Below, one piece after another: positions 1-12,416 of a DNA stretch of 64,000 bases. Within the stretch, counting starts at the first letter, position 1; the number at the start of each line of letters is the position of its first letter. Source of the DNA: Quercus robur. Taxonomy: Eukaryota > Streptophyta > Magnoliopsida > Fagales > Fagaceae. The notes under the pieces were generated by a model. It was not told the DNA's origin. It saw only the letters and a program-made list of their open reading frames with translations, and did not search any database. Made by a program: the position numbers and the translations under genes. Location of the stretch: positions 30,027,530 through 30,091,529 of the forward strand of contig NC_065543.1 in assembly GCF_932294415.1 (NCBI RefSeq), given 5' to 3'.

Positions 1-1868
1 CCTTAAGAAATATGTGAAAGAAATCAAAGGTGAGGTTGAAATATAAGAGTTATTTTACACAAATATTTGAATTGTTTCTAGAATATAAGAAGTTGTTCAT
101 GAATTAGAAAACCAAAATAGAAAAGACCAATGTACATTAACATACACATAACATTGAGCAAGAGCAAATTTGAGTAGGGCAAATAGAAAAAATGATAATA
201 ATGGTGAAAAGAAGATTAAACCAAAATTGGAGAACTGAATAAGAATCAATTTGAGTTTGAAAACCACTGTGAGTGTAATGAGAGTGTGATCCTATTTTGT
301 AGATAGTGTTTTACGTGGGAGTTAAAAGAAACATTTTTACCAAGTTTTGCCCCTATTTAAATGTAGGCTGTAGGGGTTTTTGCACGGTTGCTGTAGCAAA
401 TGTGCAAATATACACATTTTAACACCCACCGATGTGGATAGTTTTAGAGGTAAATTGTGTAAATTTTGTCACTTTTTGTACTTTAGAAGCATCGGTATAT
501 TTGCATTTTAACACCCATTTATGTGGGTAATTTTAGAGAAAAATTGTGTTAATTTTGTCACTTTATGTATTTTAGAAGAACTGGTGTGAACGCTCTAACT
601 GTGGGTTTTTTTTACACATTATTTCAATTATTATTTTTTAATCTGCACACTGCACTAAACACTACACGCATAGCACACTGCACATAGTATATTAGCATAC
701 CACAATCACATGGCTCACAGCCTCCACACTATCACTAACTAAACCCACCTATTGTATGTGCATAGGCATATAGCATCTTGGCACACCACATACACATGCC
801 CATGGCCCCACACAGTAAGCCACCATCGTACACGCGTGCGGCATTTGAATAATCTTTTATTTTAGGGTAAATTACAAATTACACCCCTAAAGATTGGGAA
901 TGATTGAATTTTACAAATTATAATGATACTAATTTATATAACTAGGTGATAAATTAATTTTTATTTGTGCAAGTTTAGACTTTAAATCCAAAAACTTAAT
1001 TATTATTTTTGCATCTCAAAAAATAAAATAAAAATAAATTTTAAATAAATAAAAAATGACACCACTTAAAATTTTTGTGCCCCAAAATTGTTGAACTAGC
1101 CTGGTACCCAAATATTTTATCTTGCCTTACATCGTTGTCATTTGAAATTTAGAAGTTTGGGCTACGTTTTATTTTTTACCAAAAAATCACTGCCATTGAC
1201 TATAAACAAAAATGATGATGAAGGTTATGTGACGTAGGATTGGATCGTGGATTGTAAGATCCTACATTATTTGAGAAAAAAACAAAAAATACACATTGGC
1301 ATGTTAAATAATCACATAAATTATACATTCATTGATATAATTGTCATATATCACTATATTCATTTGTAAGTATTATTTAAAGAAGCCAAAAACCTCAAAA
1401 TGTGACACTCTATTGGAATTTTTTTTATTTGAGTCCAACTGACACTGTCTTTACATTAGAGTAGAAAAACTTGGTCTTATGGGATTTTATTTTTCATTTG
1501 GGTTCAACTGAACCTTCTATCAAGTTAAAGAAGATTACAAGAAACCAAGATTGTTTGGGATTGTCAGAATCGTATGATCCTACTAATCCTGAACAATCGC
1601 AAAGATCTTTGAAAGATTTGGATCATTTTGGATAGGTAGAATTGTAAAATCGTAGAATCGTAGGATCCAAATCAGAATTTTGACAGCCATGGTGGCAGTA
1701 TTGGGGGGTATAGTTGAGATTTTTGGCTTGATTTGAAGTTCCACATATCCTCCATCTATATACATATAATCTTACCAGCTTTTGTATGTTGTGAGTTGTG
1801 TGATATTAAACCTTAGTCCCCACTCCCCTGTGTGTGTTAGTCTAAGTCTTTCTCAAAAAATAATATAA

Positions 1869-1899
<31 letters not shown>

Positions 1900-2327
1900 A
1901 TCTTAAAAACATAACCTCCCCCCATATATATGGTGAATACAATTCCTAACGGTTAATTACTCATATATAAGTCAAATTGAATTACAAGACACACATAAAA
2001 TGACAATAAATAAATAAAATAAAAAATTTCATTTTTAGAAAAAGATCCAACCTTCAAAAATAGAACTCACAAGACAAATGCAAATTACAAATCACACGAA
2101 ATATGACTTGAAAAATACAGAACTTATTTTCAAACAAAGCTAAATTAACAAAGATGATAACTTTTTCAAATGACTTTTACTTTTCTAATGTTTGCCTTTG
2201 GAATGGTTACATGGAAATGGCATACACCAATTCATTGCACCACACCATGCGTATTTTAATTTATCAAATGATACCTAGTCAAATTATGCATATCGCACCA
2301 CACCATATTTTATTATACCTAGTCAAA
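1..2327. other. AT-rich intergenic DNA, 3' side of CYP82 copy 1
   Basis: I see no gene here. Between about 404 and 580 there are two tandem, diverged copies of a unit of roughly 90 bp (shared landmarks: 'ttttaacaccca', 'aattttgtcacttt', 'ttttagaag'). An (AT)n microsatellite lies at 1868-1890. The short open frames in this stretch are chance: they have no recognisable motif and run across low-complexity sequence. Confidence 0.7.
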
Positions 2328-4705
2328 TTATGCATAAACTTGAGCATGAAGGCGAGGAGTGAGATAAACTTCAAGTGGGGTAGCTTTCGGGTTTGTAAGT
2401 CCACCTTTCTCTGTCATGTCCACAGGTTCATTTGATGGGCTTGAAATTTCAAAAGCATGCAACAAAGTAGCAAGTGTGAGTTGCGTAACTTGCAAGGCAA
2501 ATGAAATCCCAGGGCACATTCTTCTACCACTACCAAATGGTATCAATTCAAAATTTCGGCCTCTAACATCAACATCCTTGTGAGTTGTAAGAAATCTTTC
2601 AGGTCGAAATTCACTAGGATCCACCCACACATTTGGGTCTCGATGGAGTTTTGGAAGATTAACAATAAGTCGTGTGCCTGCGGGGACGTGGTAACCAACT
2701 AAAGTACAGTCTTCCATTGACTCGTGTGGCACTAGGAGTGGTGCAGCAGGGTACAAACGCATTGTTTCTTTGAGGATAGCTTGGAGATATACCAAATTTT
2801 TCATATCTGATTCTTTCACTTGCCTTTCTCTACCGATATGGATATCTAATTCTTCTTGAGCTTTTGTTAAGGTCTCAGGGTTGTTGAGAAGTAAAGAGAG
2901 AGCCCATGTCAATGTTATTGTTGATGTGTCTGAAGCCGCTAAGATAAGGGCCTACAAAAGTAACATAATATGAATTGGTTAAAATGTTATATGGTCGGCT
3001 AAAGCTTTAAGATTTCTAGCCATGGTCCAAGAATCTTTAGTAGCAGCAAGAATTCAGATTGCATTAAGAATTTAAAACTTGTGCTATTTGATTATATATG
3101 GCTTAATATTCGACAAGAAAATGACATGCCTTCAAGTTCAGGATTTAAATAAACCATTATGCACAAGATAATTATCATGAAATTTTTTAAACATTTTAAT
3201 TCTGTAAAATGAAGTTCCAGATCCACGTTGAATTTTATGTGAGACACGGGGAATACAAATATTTTGTACCACTTTTTTATTGTACTTTATTCTCCATTAA
3301 TTGTGGTATGCCATGTGTTTAATTTGATTTTATTTCATTTAAAACTTCAATTATTTTATAAAATTAAAAAAGTAAAAATAATACATGATAAGTTGTGATT
3401 TGCAGAATATATAGTGGAATACAAAAAGTAGTACAGAGAATTTGTATTTCTTACATGGGCCATGCATGTGTTCATTTATCTAAGATATTTTATTATTAGT
3501 CTACAAAGTCAATGGATCAACTCTACAAATTCAATAAAGCAGTGTTTATTACACAAATTATTTTATACAATTTTACAAACACACAAAAAAAAAAAAGTTA
3601 TAATTTCAGTTTTTTTTTTTTTTTTCACGTATTAAAAATTGTGTAAAATAACGTGTGTTTAACAAGTTAACCTAATTGAATATATGTAGCAAATGAAATT
3701 TTGGAAATATATTATACTATGTGTGAATTAATAGGGTTATCAAAAGCTTACCAGGCATGTAGCTTTGACGATTGTATCAACATCGTAACTGGAAGTCTCA
3801 TCATCATCAGTGACAATGGATAGCATTACATCCATAAAATCTTGGTGTTCCTTCACCCCACCAGAAATTTTCCTCTGCTTATGCTCCTCTAGCCATTCTT
3901 TAGTCACATCATCCAATTCTTTTGCAGTTTTCTTCATGGCTTTCTCGCTTCCCCCCACGTCCAACCACCTTAGATATGGAAGTGCATCTGAGACCACAAA
4001 CTCTCCACTCAAATCCATAAACTTTCTCAATGCCTTTCGACACTGATCATTTTTATCATTCTCAACCTTGGTTGTAGCCTTACCAAATCGTTGTCCTACA
4101 ACCATCCTACATATTATGTTTAGGGCTGTGCACCCTAGCCATCTCTCCATCTCCAATAACACCTTGTTGTTCTTGACCAATAGCTTATGTATCTCTTTTA
4201 TAGAATCATTTACCTCAGCCTCTCGAACGTGTTTGAGCGTTTCAAGGCGGTGGTTTGAGAGGACCTCTAGCGTGACCATTTTTCTCACTTGGCGCCAGAA
4301 GGGACCATAAGGGCTGAACCCAATCAGAGCATAGTTGTAGCCCAAGATTTCTAGAGCTAAACCTTTAGGACGGTTGGCAAAGGCTTTGTCATTGGTAGTA
4401 AAACACTCTTTGGCTATCTCCCAACTGCTTACTATTATTGTTCGATGCACACCCAACCAAATTGTGAAGATTGGTCCATACTTTTCAGCCATGTTACCCA
4501 AGGCTATATGAGCCGGTTGTGACCTTCCTAACTGGTGGAGGTGGCCAATCAAAGGCCAAGCCCCACCAGCTTCAGGTAGAACTGATCTTTGTTTAGTGGC
4601 AGTTCTTTGAACTCTTCTTGATATCCATATTAGAAAGAATATGAACATGAAAATAGTGAATATGCTAGCCATAGAATTTGTGCAGAATGGGCAGGAGAAG
4701 AGCAT
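2328..4705 (-). CDS. CYP82-family cytochrome P450, intact, copy 1
   Basis: Two exons, 4705-3752 and 2951-2328, with a GT-AG phase-0 intron of 800 bp. The model gives 525 aa, usual for a plant P450. An N-terminal hydrophobic anchor (about residues 12-30) is followed by basic residues and a proline-containing hinge ([14 protein letters not shown]). The I-helix oxygen-activation motif AASDTS is at about 323-328, the K-helix ETMR at about 380-383, the PERF motif follows, and the haem loop [10 protein letters not shown] places the thiolate ligand at Cys464. The family is CYP82 by overall pattern (for example [18 protein letters not shown]). Members sit on the ER membrane, take electrons from NADPH-P450 reductase and oxidise terpenoids, flavonoids, furanocoumarins or alkaloids; the substrate cannot be told from sequence. 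The start is uncertain: Met12 (codon at 4672-4670, 514-aa form) aligns with the start of copy 3, while the first ATG at 4705 still lies downstream of a TATA box. No stops or frameshifts are seen. Confidence 0.9.
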
Positions 4706-4750
4706 GGTTGATGTTTCTGGTGAGTGACAATTAATGGTTTTGTGGGAAAA

Positions 4751-4758
4751 TATATATA
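4751..4758 (-). promoter_or_regulatory. TATA box of CYP82 copy 1
   Basis: TATATATA, read on the minus strand, ends 46 nt upstream of the first ATG (4705). A transcript starting about 30 nt downstream would just include that ATG. Position and sequence fit a plant core promoter; no transcription data are available. Confidence 0.5.
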
Positions 4759-6973
4759 GCCCGAACTTAGTAAGGAGGTGGTTCTTACAAGATACGTGGC
4801 AAGCAAGCTGAAAAATAAATTTGGATTGTCATTTTACATCTTACGTACCCTAAGATTTTCTCTTGTCTTATCTCGATGTCATTTTACTTTGCAAATCCGG
4901 CCTAATTTTATTATTTTACCACAAATCCAAAAACAGAAACATTGATGGGAAAGGATCTTCGCATTAAAATCCTTCATTTTTCTCTAATTTTAATTCCGAC
5001 ACAAATAAGATACATGATATTTAAAAAATCAATGGTGTTAAAAGATTCATATAAATCACACAAAATCAAATAAATGTTATATGTCTTACATCTATCTAAA
5101 AATTAAAAAGATTTAGAAGATTTAAGCTGGAGTTATCTTATTCTATCAAGTTATTGTTTGTTTGACTCTATTATAGCTTATATAGCTTATAGTCAATGGT
5201 GGCTCCACATGCAAGCTAGGATGGTCACAAGATCACCCTAACTTGTAAAAAAAATGTATATATACACTTATTAAAAAATATATATATACTAAACTAATTT
5301 ATTGTGATCACTCTAATAAAAATGTTGAACACTCTGACTTGGGAATTACAAAAATTTAGGTTTAACAAAAACAAGTGTATTACTACATTCACAATAATTT
5401 CACAACAAATTCAATGTGATAAGTTGTTATGATTATAATTTGGGCCTAATACTAATATTATTTTTTTATCCACCAATAAACAGCTTTTTGCATAAAATTT
5501 ATTGTAAAAGTGTTGTAGAAGTATCATTACTCCAAAACTAATTCTACCCCCCCCCCCCCCAAAACATGATCCTTAATCATTTAAAAATAAAAAATAAAAA
5601 CCTTAAATAACAACAATAATAAATATTAGCCCAAATAACAACAAATATAAATCAAACAAAAATAAGACAAGACCAAACAACAACAAATGAACAAATTATT
5701 CAACAAAAAGCCTATTATAAAACAAAAAGATAAAAATTGCTAATCATTCAAATTTGTAACTCGTTCAACCTATTCAATAAAAATAATCTCTATTTTTCAA
5801 TTTTCCTTTAAAAATGATACCAAGAAAAATATTGTAGCTGTGAGTTTTCCTTGATGGTGATGACATTTATATTCTTTTTGGCTTTGCAGTCAGAACAATT
5901 TTGCTTTCCTTTTTCGACTTGACTCACAGTTGCAATAAATATTTAAGTTATTACTTTATTAGATTTTGTATAATTTAAATTTTATAGTCACAACCATAAA
6001 AAAAATAAAAATAAAAAATTCCTAGAACCACCATTACTTAAGTAGAGCAGGTTTTGCAAAGGGGTGGTGCTGGGGAATTTTGCTTCTTCTTCAAAGCTGC
6101 TGGTTGTACAGAATGAACGAACTTTTGCGATGGGGCCAAGAAATTAAGTCAGAAACTTGAGTGATTTAAACGATAAGTCCAAGAAATTAAGTTAAGACAG
6201 TGGAAATTAACGCATCAATTTTGTTTATTATATCGTCAATCACAATAATTGTTGATTAAGTATTATTATACTTTTGGGTCCATATATATACAAGTACGAT
6301 AAAGTCAATAGAAGATCTTCTCAAAAAAAAAAAGTCAGTAGAAGATCTTTGGGTATTTCGTATGTAAAATGACAACCCAAATTTTGTTTCAGCTTGCTTG
6401 TTTGTTTGAGCGTGAAGTCAAGGATTTTGACAGAAAAATAGAAGAGAAGGTCATTTCTTGCTTTTCCCATACATGCAGAACAGGGAACGATTCTGCACAT
6501 GCCCCTGCAAGATTAGAGAAGGAAATAGAAGGATCAAACGTTGGGCTAGAAACTATACCACGAATATTAGAACGTATAAAGCAATCAAATCTACCTTTAT
6601 TATTTTTTTAAAGCTGATGGTTCTATAGAATGGATGAGTTTGTGCGATGGATCCAAGAAAGTAAGTTAGAAACCTGTCGAGTTTTTCAATTAACTTGACT
6701 TCTCTCTCAATTTTCTTTACTATATCATAAATCTCAATAATTGTTATTATCATATTATTGGGTCAAGATCCATCTTACCTCATCAGTAAAATGAAATTGA
6801 TAAAATATCATTTTGTAGGTATAAAATTTCTCTTTTACAAATGTAGCCGTTACTATCACTTAGATTATGATCGAAATATTTCACCTACTACTTAGTAATC
6901 CAAACTTTCAAATGTGTACCGATGGGATAGATGAGTGTCTATGGATAGCAAAAGTTCCTCCCAAATATACTTA
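4759..6973. other. Intergenic DNA upstream of CYP82 copy 1
   Basis: No gene recognised. It contains a poly-C run (about 5547-5561), A-rich low-complexity sequence, and two similar stretches near 6040-6190 and 6610-6670 (landmarks 'gaatgaacgaactttt/gaatggatgagttt' and 'gatgg.tccaagaaa'), which suggest an old local duplication. Confidence 0.55.
5370..5530. mobile_element. Putative MITE
   Basis: About 160 bp bounded by imperfect inverted ends ('actacattcacaataattt' on the left; the reverse complement of the right end is 'gatacttctacaacactttt'). Similar terminal sequence occurs in the element at 46287-46433. No coding capacity. Target-site duplication not resolved. Confidence 0.35.
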
Positions 6974-7164
6974 GGGTGTATTTGGATACTGTTTATTTTG
7001 CTGAAACTGAAAAATTATTACTGAAAGTACTGTAGATAAAGATAAAAATTAGTTGAAATAGTATAGTGAGGCCTATGAATAGTAACAAAAATAAGTTGAA
7101 TAGTGGCAAAAATAAGCTGAATAGTGAAATAATTTTCATTTTTCATTTCCACCCAAATGCACAC
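6974..7164. mobile_element. Harbinger/Tourist-type MITE, TSD TTA
   Basis: 191 bp. Left end GGGTGTATTTGGAT and reverse complement of the right end GTGTGCATTTGGGT match at 11 of 14 positions. The element is flanked on both sides by TTA (6971-6973 and 7165-7167), the usual PIF/Harbinger target duplication. Non-coding. Confidence 0.7.
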
Positions 7165-7189
7165 TTAGGGATGGAGGAAAACTTTAAAC

Positions 7190-7640
7190 ATGATAAAAGT
7201 ATACTTAGCAAAATGGACTAAATAGATGGAAGTGGACCGAATTGGATGAAAGTGGACCGAATTAGACCGAACTAGACCGAACATTCTGAAATGCTACGTT
7301 GATGTGGCTCAATAGGAGCATAACAACAATAAATATTACGCTTTAATTTTAGATATTATATAGATTCCATTGTCTATTTTGTATATTAGAACAAATTGAA
7401 TTGTATTTGTAGTTGAGTTTTCCACAATAAATGAGTTTGTTTGCAGGCAAGTGTTCCGAGCTTCTTTAAGTGAGTTTGTTGTGTTCTAATAAATTTCCAG
7501 CTTGCTTATAAATAAGAAGAAAAAAAAATTCAAACTTGTACCGGACTTGGATGAATAGTGTCAACACGTTAAAATAAATCAATTCTAGGTTGATATCACG
7601 TTTGACAACTTTAATTGTCTAGAGATAATGAATTTTGGGA
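7190..7640. repeat. Segmental repeat shared with 42130-42600
   Basis: About 450 bp is collinear with 42130-42600. Shared landmarks are repeated 'gtggaccgaatt' motifs, 'agatattatatagattc', 'caataaatgagtttgt' and 'aaataaatcaattctaggtt'. The second copy lies just 3' of CYP82 copy 3, so this piece is probably a remnant of the spacer duplicated with the P450 array. Confidence 0.65.
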
Positions 7641-8477
7641 AATTCTTAGCTAGTCCTGGACTACAAGGTCAGCTTATAGTCCCAGCCAATAGAGAGAAGA
7701 CACATCACTAAAAATGTATTACATCAGTTTACTTGCCACTTTTTGCTGTTGTTTCTTTCCATCGCAACGTTGGTAACACTTCAGCTCTGTTTCTATTTCA
7801 TCTATCCCAGCCACTACGGCTATCTCTATCTCACTGCTTTTAGTTTTTATTTTTCGTTCTTAGCTCAATATTAACTAGGTTAAGTTCTTGTTGCCTTACT
7901 TTTGTTTTATATTAAATGGGTCAAGTTTTAATCGTATTTCTTTAGTAGCACTTTGTTGGAATCTTTAGGTTTTGTAAAACATGAACATGAATTTCAAATT
8001 TGATTTATAGTTGAAAACTTTATCGGTTGTTAAATATACGGAATAGTTTTTTTTTTCTTATAAAAAAGAAGTTTTTGTTTTTGTTTTTGTTGGATTTGAT
8101 CTAATTGGATAGTTTTTGGAAGTGATTGAATCAAAAGTATTTAGGCAAAACATCAATCTCCCACATTTTTTTTTTGGTGGCATAAAAAAGTGTTTGTTGA
8201 AATGCTTCGTGGAGTTTTGGTTTGGTCTAAACTTGTTATGGCTTTGTATCCATGTTTATGTGGAGCTGCTTTTTCAATTTTGTGAAATCCGGTGTAGGAG
8301 CTTCTCTAAGGGTAAAAAATTTATTTATTTATTTATTTTGATAAACTGCAATTCATTGAAAGCTAAGAAAAGGGACGGGGATAATCAACCTTACAGATGG
8401 TTGAAAGGACTGGGACTCTGGGAGAAGATTATCCTTATTAAAAAAAAAAACAAGACAAATCTAAAACTAAAGCAAAT
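7641..8477. other. Intergenic DNA, nothing recognised
   Basis: AT-rich sequence without a gene or clear repeat. The longest open frame (about 8116-8529) begins with TTG, has no recognisable motif and crosses simple sequence (an 'attt' run near 8325), so I do not call it. Confidence 0.6.
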
Positions 8478-8530
8478 CACTACAAAAAACATGACTTGTT
8501 TCAACTCATTTTTTCCAAGGTCTCACTGAA
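8478..8530 (+). mobile_element. CACTA-type terminal sequence (left end)
   Basis: Begins CACTACAAAAAACATGACTT after the trinucleotide AAT. This is the canonical 5' terminus of plant CACTA DNA transposons. Which right end it belongs to is open (24172 is the best candidate in the window). Confidence 0.55.
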
Positions 8531-8709
8531 AATGGTTGAAACAAATGCTAAAAACTGGCTCGCTAATTAAAATCTAATTAATCTTCTTACAATGGTCATT
8601 AAAACCCTTGAAATAAACTAAAACACTAAAATCGAACACCCTTTCCAAATAACGTTACTATGGTAATAATTTCGTTAGTTGCCCGGTTTTGAAAGAAAAT
8701 GTGAAACTA

Positions 8710-8830
8710 GCATCTCGAGTTTCTAAAACTTGAGATCAATTAGAACTCGCGCTTTTAAAACTCGTTTTGCCTAGTTTGTCAATACAATTCAGCCACGTAG
8801 AAATCGAGTTTATAAGACTCGAAATCTGCA
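8710..8830. repeat. Palindromic CTCGAG/ACTCG motifs, left cluster
   Basis: Short inverted units such as 'ctcgagtttctaaaacttgag' and 'atcgagtttataagactcga' lie 230-350 bp inside the CACTA-like end. The same motif recurs many times at 16070-16487. Subterminal repeats of this sort are usual in CACTA elements, where they bind transposase; that role here is inference. Confidence 0.5.
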
Positions 8831-9900
8831 CGATATATCAATCTGACGCTTTTAAACACTCTCTCAGTTCAAACACCCTCTCACTCAATCTCTCAGTTCA
8901 AACACTCTCTCTTAGTCTCTCAAACACTCTCACTCAAACACCCAAATCAGTCATCCTCAACCCCTCGGCGTGCAACAAAAATCACCCTCACCCTCAAAAG
9001 CTCTCTTTTTCCTCACAATCGGCTTTAGACTTGAAAATCCCATACCTTGAAAATCCCTTTTCCTCACAATCGGCTTCACCCTCACCCATACCTTGAAATC
9101 CCTTTTGTCCCTACCAACGGAAGTTTAGATTTTTCAAGTTTGAAGGTATGTTTTTCTTATAAAAATTTGAGCTTTTTAAATAATTATTCCATCTGGGTTT
9201 AGCCCAAGTGTTTGGTGTAAGATTTAAGTTAGACAGATTTGTTTTGTTACTTGTTGTATGATTTGGGTTGCTGGCATGTTCTGTTTTTGTCTCTCTTTTT
9301 TGTTGGTTTCTGGGTAATAATGCTTGATATGTGTTTACTTGCTGGGATTTATGTTAGTAAAATCTTTGTTATGAGGTGGTTGCAAATGTTGCAAAACTCT
9401 TTGGATCTGTGTAATATGTCTTTACTTATAGTTTGTGTAGAAATTATGCAAATTTCTTCATTGGGCTCAAAATTAGAGAAATTTGTGCTTTTGTTTGTGC
9501 TCTTATTTTTGTTCTTTTTCCTTGGGTTATAATTACAAATTTTTTTTAAAAAAAAAATTGAGGCTTTTGAATTTTGATACCTTATTTTGTTGTGATTTTT
9601 TTACCGTTGAAGTTGTTTGCAACAATTTCTTGGGTTCAAAGTGACATTACTTTCATGGGTTTTCCTTGTTCTATACTCAGCTTTAGCATATAGATTTGTT
9701 CTTACTATCTCACATGGAAGATTCTGTTTAATTGTAGTTCCTGGTCTATGAAGATACATCAGCACAATTAGTTTATTTTATTCCATAAAATTCCTGCTAC
9801 ACATGGTTTTTCTCTGCTTCATTGAAGTTCAGTTCCACTAAGTTTCTTAAGGAAGCCTCCATCACTTTGCACCTGATATTGACCCCCACAATTGGATGTA
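8831..9900. other. Non-coding stretch upstream of the ABCG fragment
   Basis: C/T-rich direct repeats ('aaacactctctc', 'tcctcacaatcggctt' twice, near 8860-9075) resemble a 5'-untranslated leader. No coding match. A splice-like 'gaaggtatgtttttc' at about 9142 could be a leader-intron donor, but this is weak. Confidence 0.4.
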
Positions 9901-9953
9901 GGTGCGGTTTGGATCTGCGTCCACAGCTGCGTTTTATGTTTTCACGCATTTTC

Positions 9954-9989
<36 letters not shown>

Positions 9990-10184
9990 TCAGCCATACC
10001 TTTTGACTAAGTCAGCAGTGAACAGTGCACCTGTGCATTGTTCACGAGTCCCACAAATAACACTTTTCAGTAACTTTTTCATTAAAAATGGGTCTCACGA
10101 CACTATTCACACATTTAAAAATTATTTTGCTACAGTGTTTTCAGTTTTCAGTTTCAACAAAATAAGTTCTATCCAAACAGATCC
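9901..10184. mobile_element. Harbinger-like MITE, TSD GTA
   Basis: Ends GGTGCGGTTTGGAT and, reverse-complemented, GGATCTGTTTGGAT (11 of 14 identical), flanked by GTA at 9898-9900 and 10185-10187. It contains a T-run (about 9959-9986) and motifs common in this MITE class ('ctacagtgttttcag'). It lies directly 5' of the first recognisable ABCG exon. Confidence 0.55.
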
Positions 10185-12014
10185 GTAATCTTTGTGTATC
10201 AAGTGATCACTTGTAGTGTTTGCAGACCTTCCAATTAAAACAATTCCACCAAAAGCTAAATAATGGTGGCTGGTAAAATGAGTGAAAAGAACATTTGAAC
10301 TCAAGTTTGGTACACTTGGTCCAATGCCAAGATGTGAATGACTACAACAATAACCAATTTGATAACCCTGCAGCTCTTCCTCTTATCACACAGGTCGTTT
10401 ACAGTCAGATTTCCAATCTGACTGCTGTTATTGGTCAGGATATTGGCAACCAGTCCAGCTTCTACATTAGGGATTGGTGAGTGATCCCACTTTGTTTGCT
10501 CAAAAAAATAAAAAATAAATAAAATAAAATAAAATGCATGGAAGAATAGAAAATTGGATTTTGAATCTTATTATATTGATTTCGTTTGGTTATGAAAAGT
10601 CAGCACAATTTAAGTAAATGGGTGAATTTGGTAAGCTAAATGAAGTTCTTGCTATTAATGGTACTTTGGATTCAATTGCTAGATTAGTAGTTGCTTATTG
10701 AAGCTTTAGCTGCTTGAGAATATTGTAATTTTGTCTATTTATGCGTTTAAGATCAACATTTTAATTTCCTTTCTTTCGTTACAAATTTTTTGCCATATGT
10801 GTATTTTTTAATCCCATTAATCTTTTTATTTGTTTACCAGTATAAAAGGGTTGAATTTATTTGATTTTATCTTGAAGCTTAGTTTATTGTTTCAGGAATA
10901 CTGACTGGGATTGAGCCTTTAATTTTTCAACCAACTTGGATTTCTTAGCTTCTTGCATCCAGAAGACTAATGGTATAAGTTCTTTTGATTAGAAAGAAAA
11001 TGATAATGCTACTCTTTGAAAGATGAGAAAATCCTGGAAAAAACTGTAGCTTAGGATTTTTGATATTTTAATCTCTATTTTGCTGAATAACATATAACCA
11101 TATGACTCAGTTCAAATGACCTTCTCATTAAATGGGGAAATCTTTACAACATTAATCATACGCTCTTGATGTTTGCATCCTTTTTTTTTTACTTCAGTAT
11201 TTTTGGCAACCAATTGAGATGTTCAACAATCAGCGAGAAGCTGCATGTTGTTAGTGAACCAATGTAAAAACTGTGAAAGAGTAATGATTTAGTGGTCATT
11301 CATGCCTGATTATTGGGTTGCTAGATAGATGTATATTAGATTATATGTTCTTAGAATGTTTGGGATACTGTAGAATTTGCTAGATCTATTATTTTCTTTT
11401 CTTTTCTTGTGAACATTCAGTAATTGTATGGCACATTGAGTTCAACATAATTATCATTTTGTTACTGATAAGGTTCACTCTCTCTTCAACGAATATTTAC
11501 TTATCAGGAAAAGAATGCCATGGTTCACATTAATTCATTTCCAATATGTTAAGAATGAGAGTCAATTTACAAACCATCAATTTTTTGTCCTTGCTGACTT
11601 TTCTCAATCTACTTGAAAATCTTTTTAGGTTAACATCTCTATATCCTCATCTATTCATGGCGGTTTTCACTCTCCTACAGGAGACATTACACATCACTTG
11701 TGTTCAGCAGCAGAATTGAAGTTTTACTTCAATAGTTTCTTTGAAAGATCTGGGAGTACCAATTACTTGAAACCTAATAAGAACTGTAATTTAACCTCAT
11801 GGGTAGAAGGCTGTGAGCCGGGATGGGCTTGTAGTGTTGGCTTATATCAGAAGGTTAACCTAAATGATTCAAAGGTCATCCCCGCAAGAACACTCAACTG
11901 TCAGGCTTGTTGTGAGGGTTTCTTCTTCCCTCATGGTCTTACCTGCATGATTCGTAAGTATTTGAGAGTCCTGAATAGCAGTTCTTTCTATAAAAACCTG
12001 GAGGAGCTTCTAAT

Positions 12015-12351
12015 CAAGGGCGGAGCCACTGGCCCCCTAAAATTTTTCAAATTTCCAGTAAATTATGTCAAATAATTACATTGGCCCCCCCAAGAGTTAA
12101 GATTCGCCCCCCCCCCCCCCCCCCCCGGCCATATTTTTCTAAACCATTTCTCTAGAGTTCTAAACTTTTTGTCCAATACAACTTCAAGCCCCACCAAAAA
12201 ACTTGGCCCACATCCAACCCCACCAGCTAGCCCCAATTCCCTAAGCAAACAAATTATTCTCTTCTAAACCATAACACTTCCAACCCAGCCCAAACCAAAA
12301 TCTAAAATACCTAATTAAACACAAACAAAAGGCATTCAATCTCACCGTCTG

Positions 12352-12416
<65 letters not shown>

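Noticed and set aside
3810-4310. Plus-strand open frames within the P450 exons (also near 27104-27367, 28350-28535, 43034-43252, 44716-44901 and 45034-45255)
   Set aside because: Antisense shadows of CYP82 coding sequence; they recur at the same place in each copy because the sense strand is conserved.
8116-8529. 137-codon open frame
   Set aside because: Starts with TTG, low complexity, no motif, and runs through the CACTA-like terminus.
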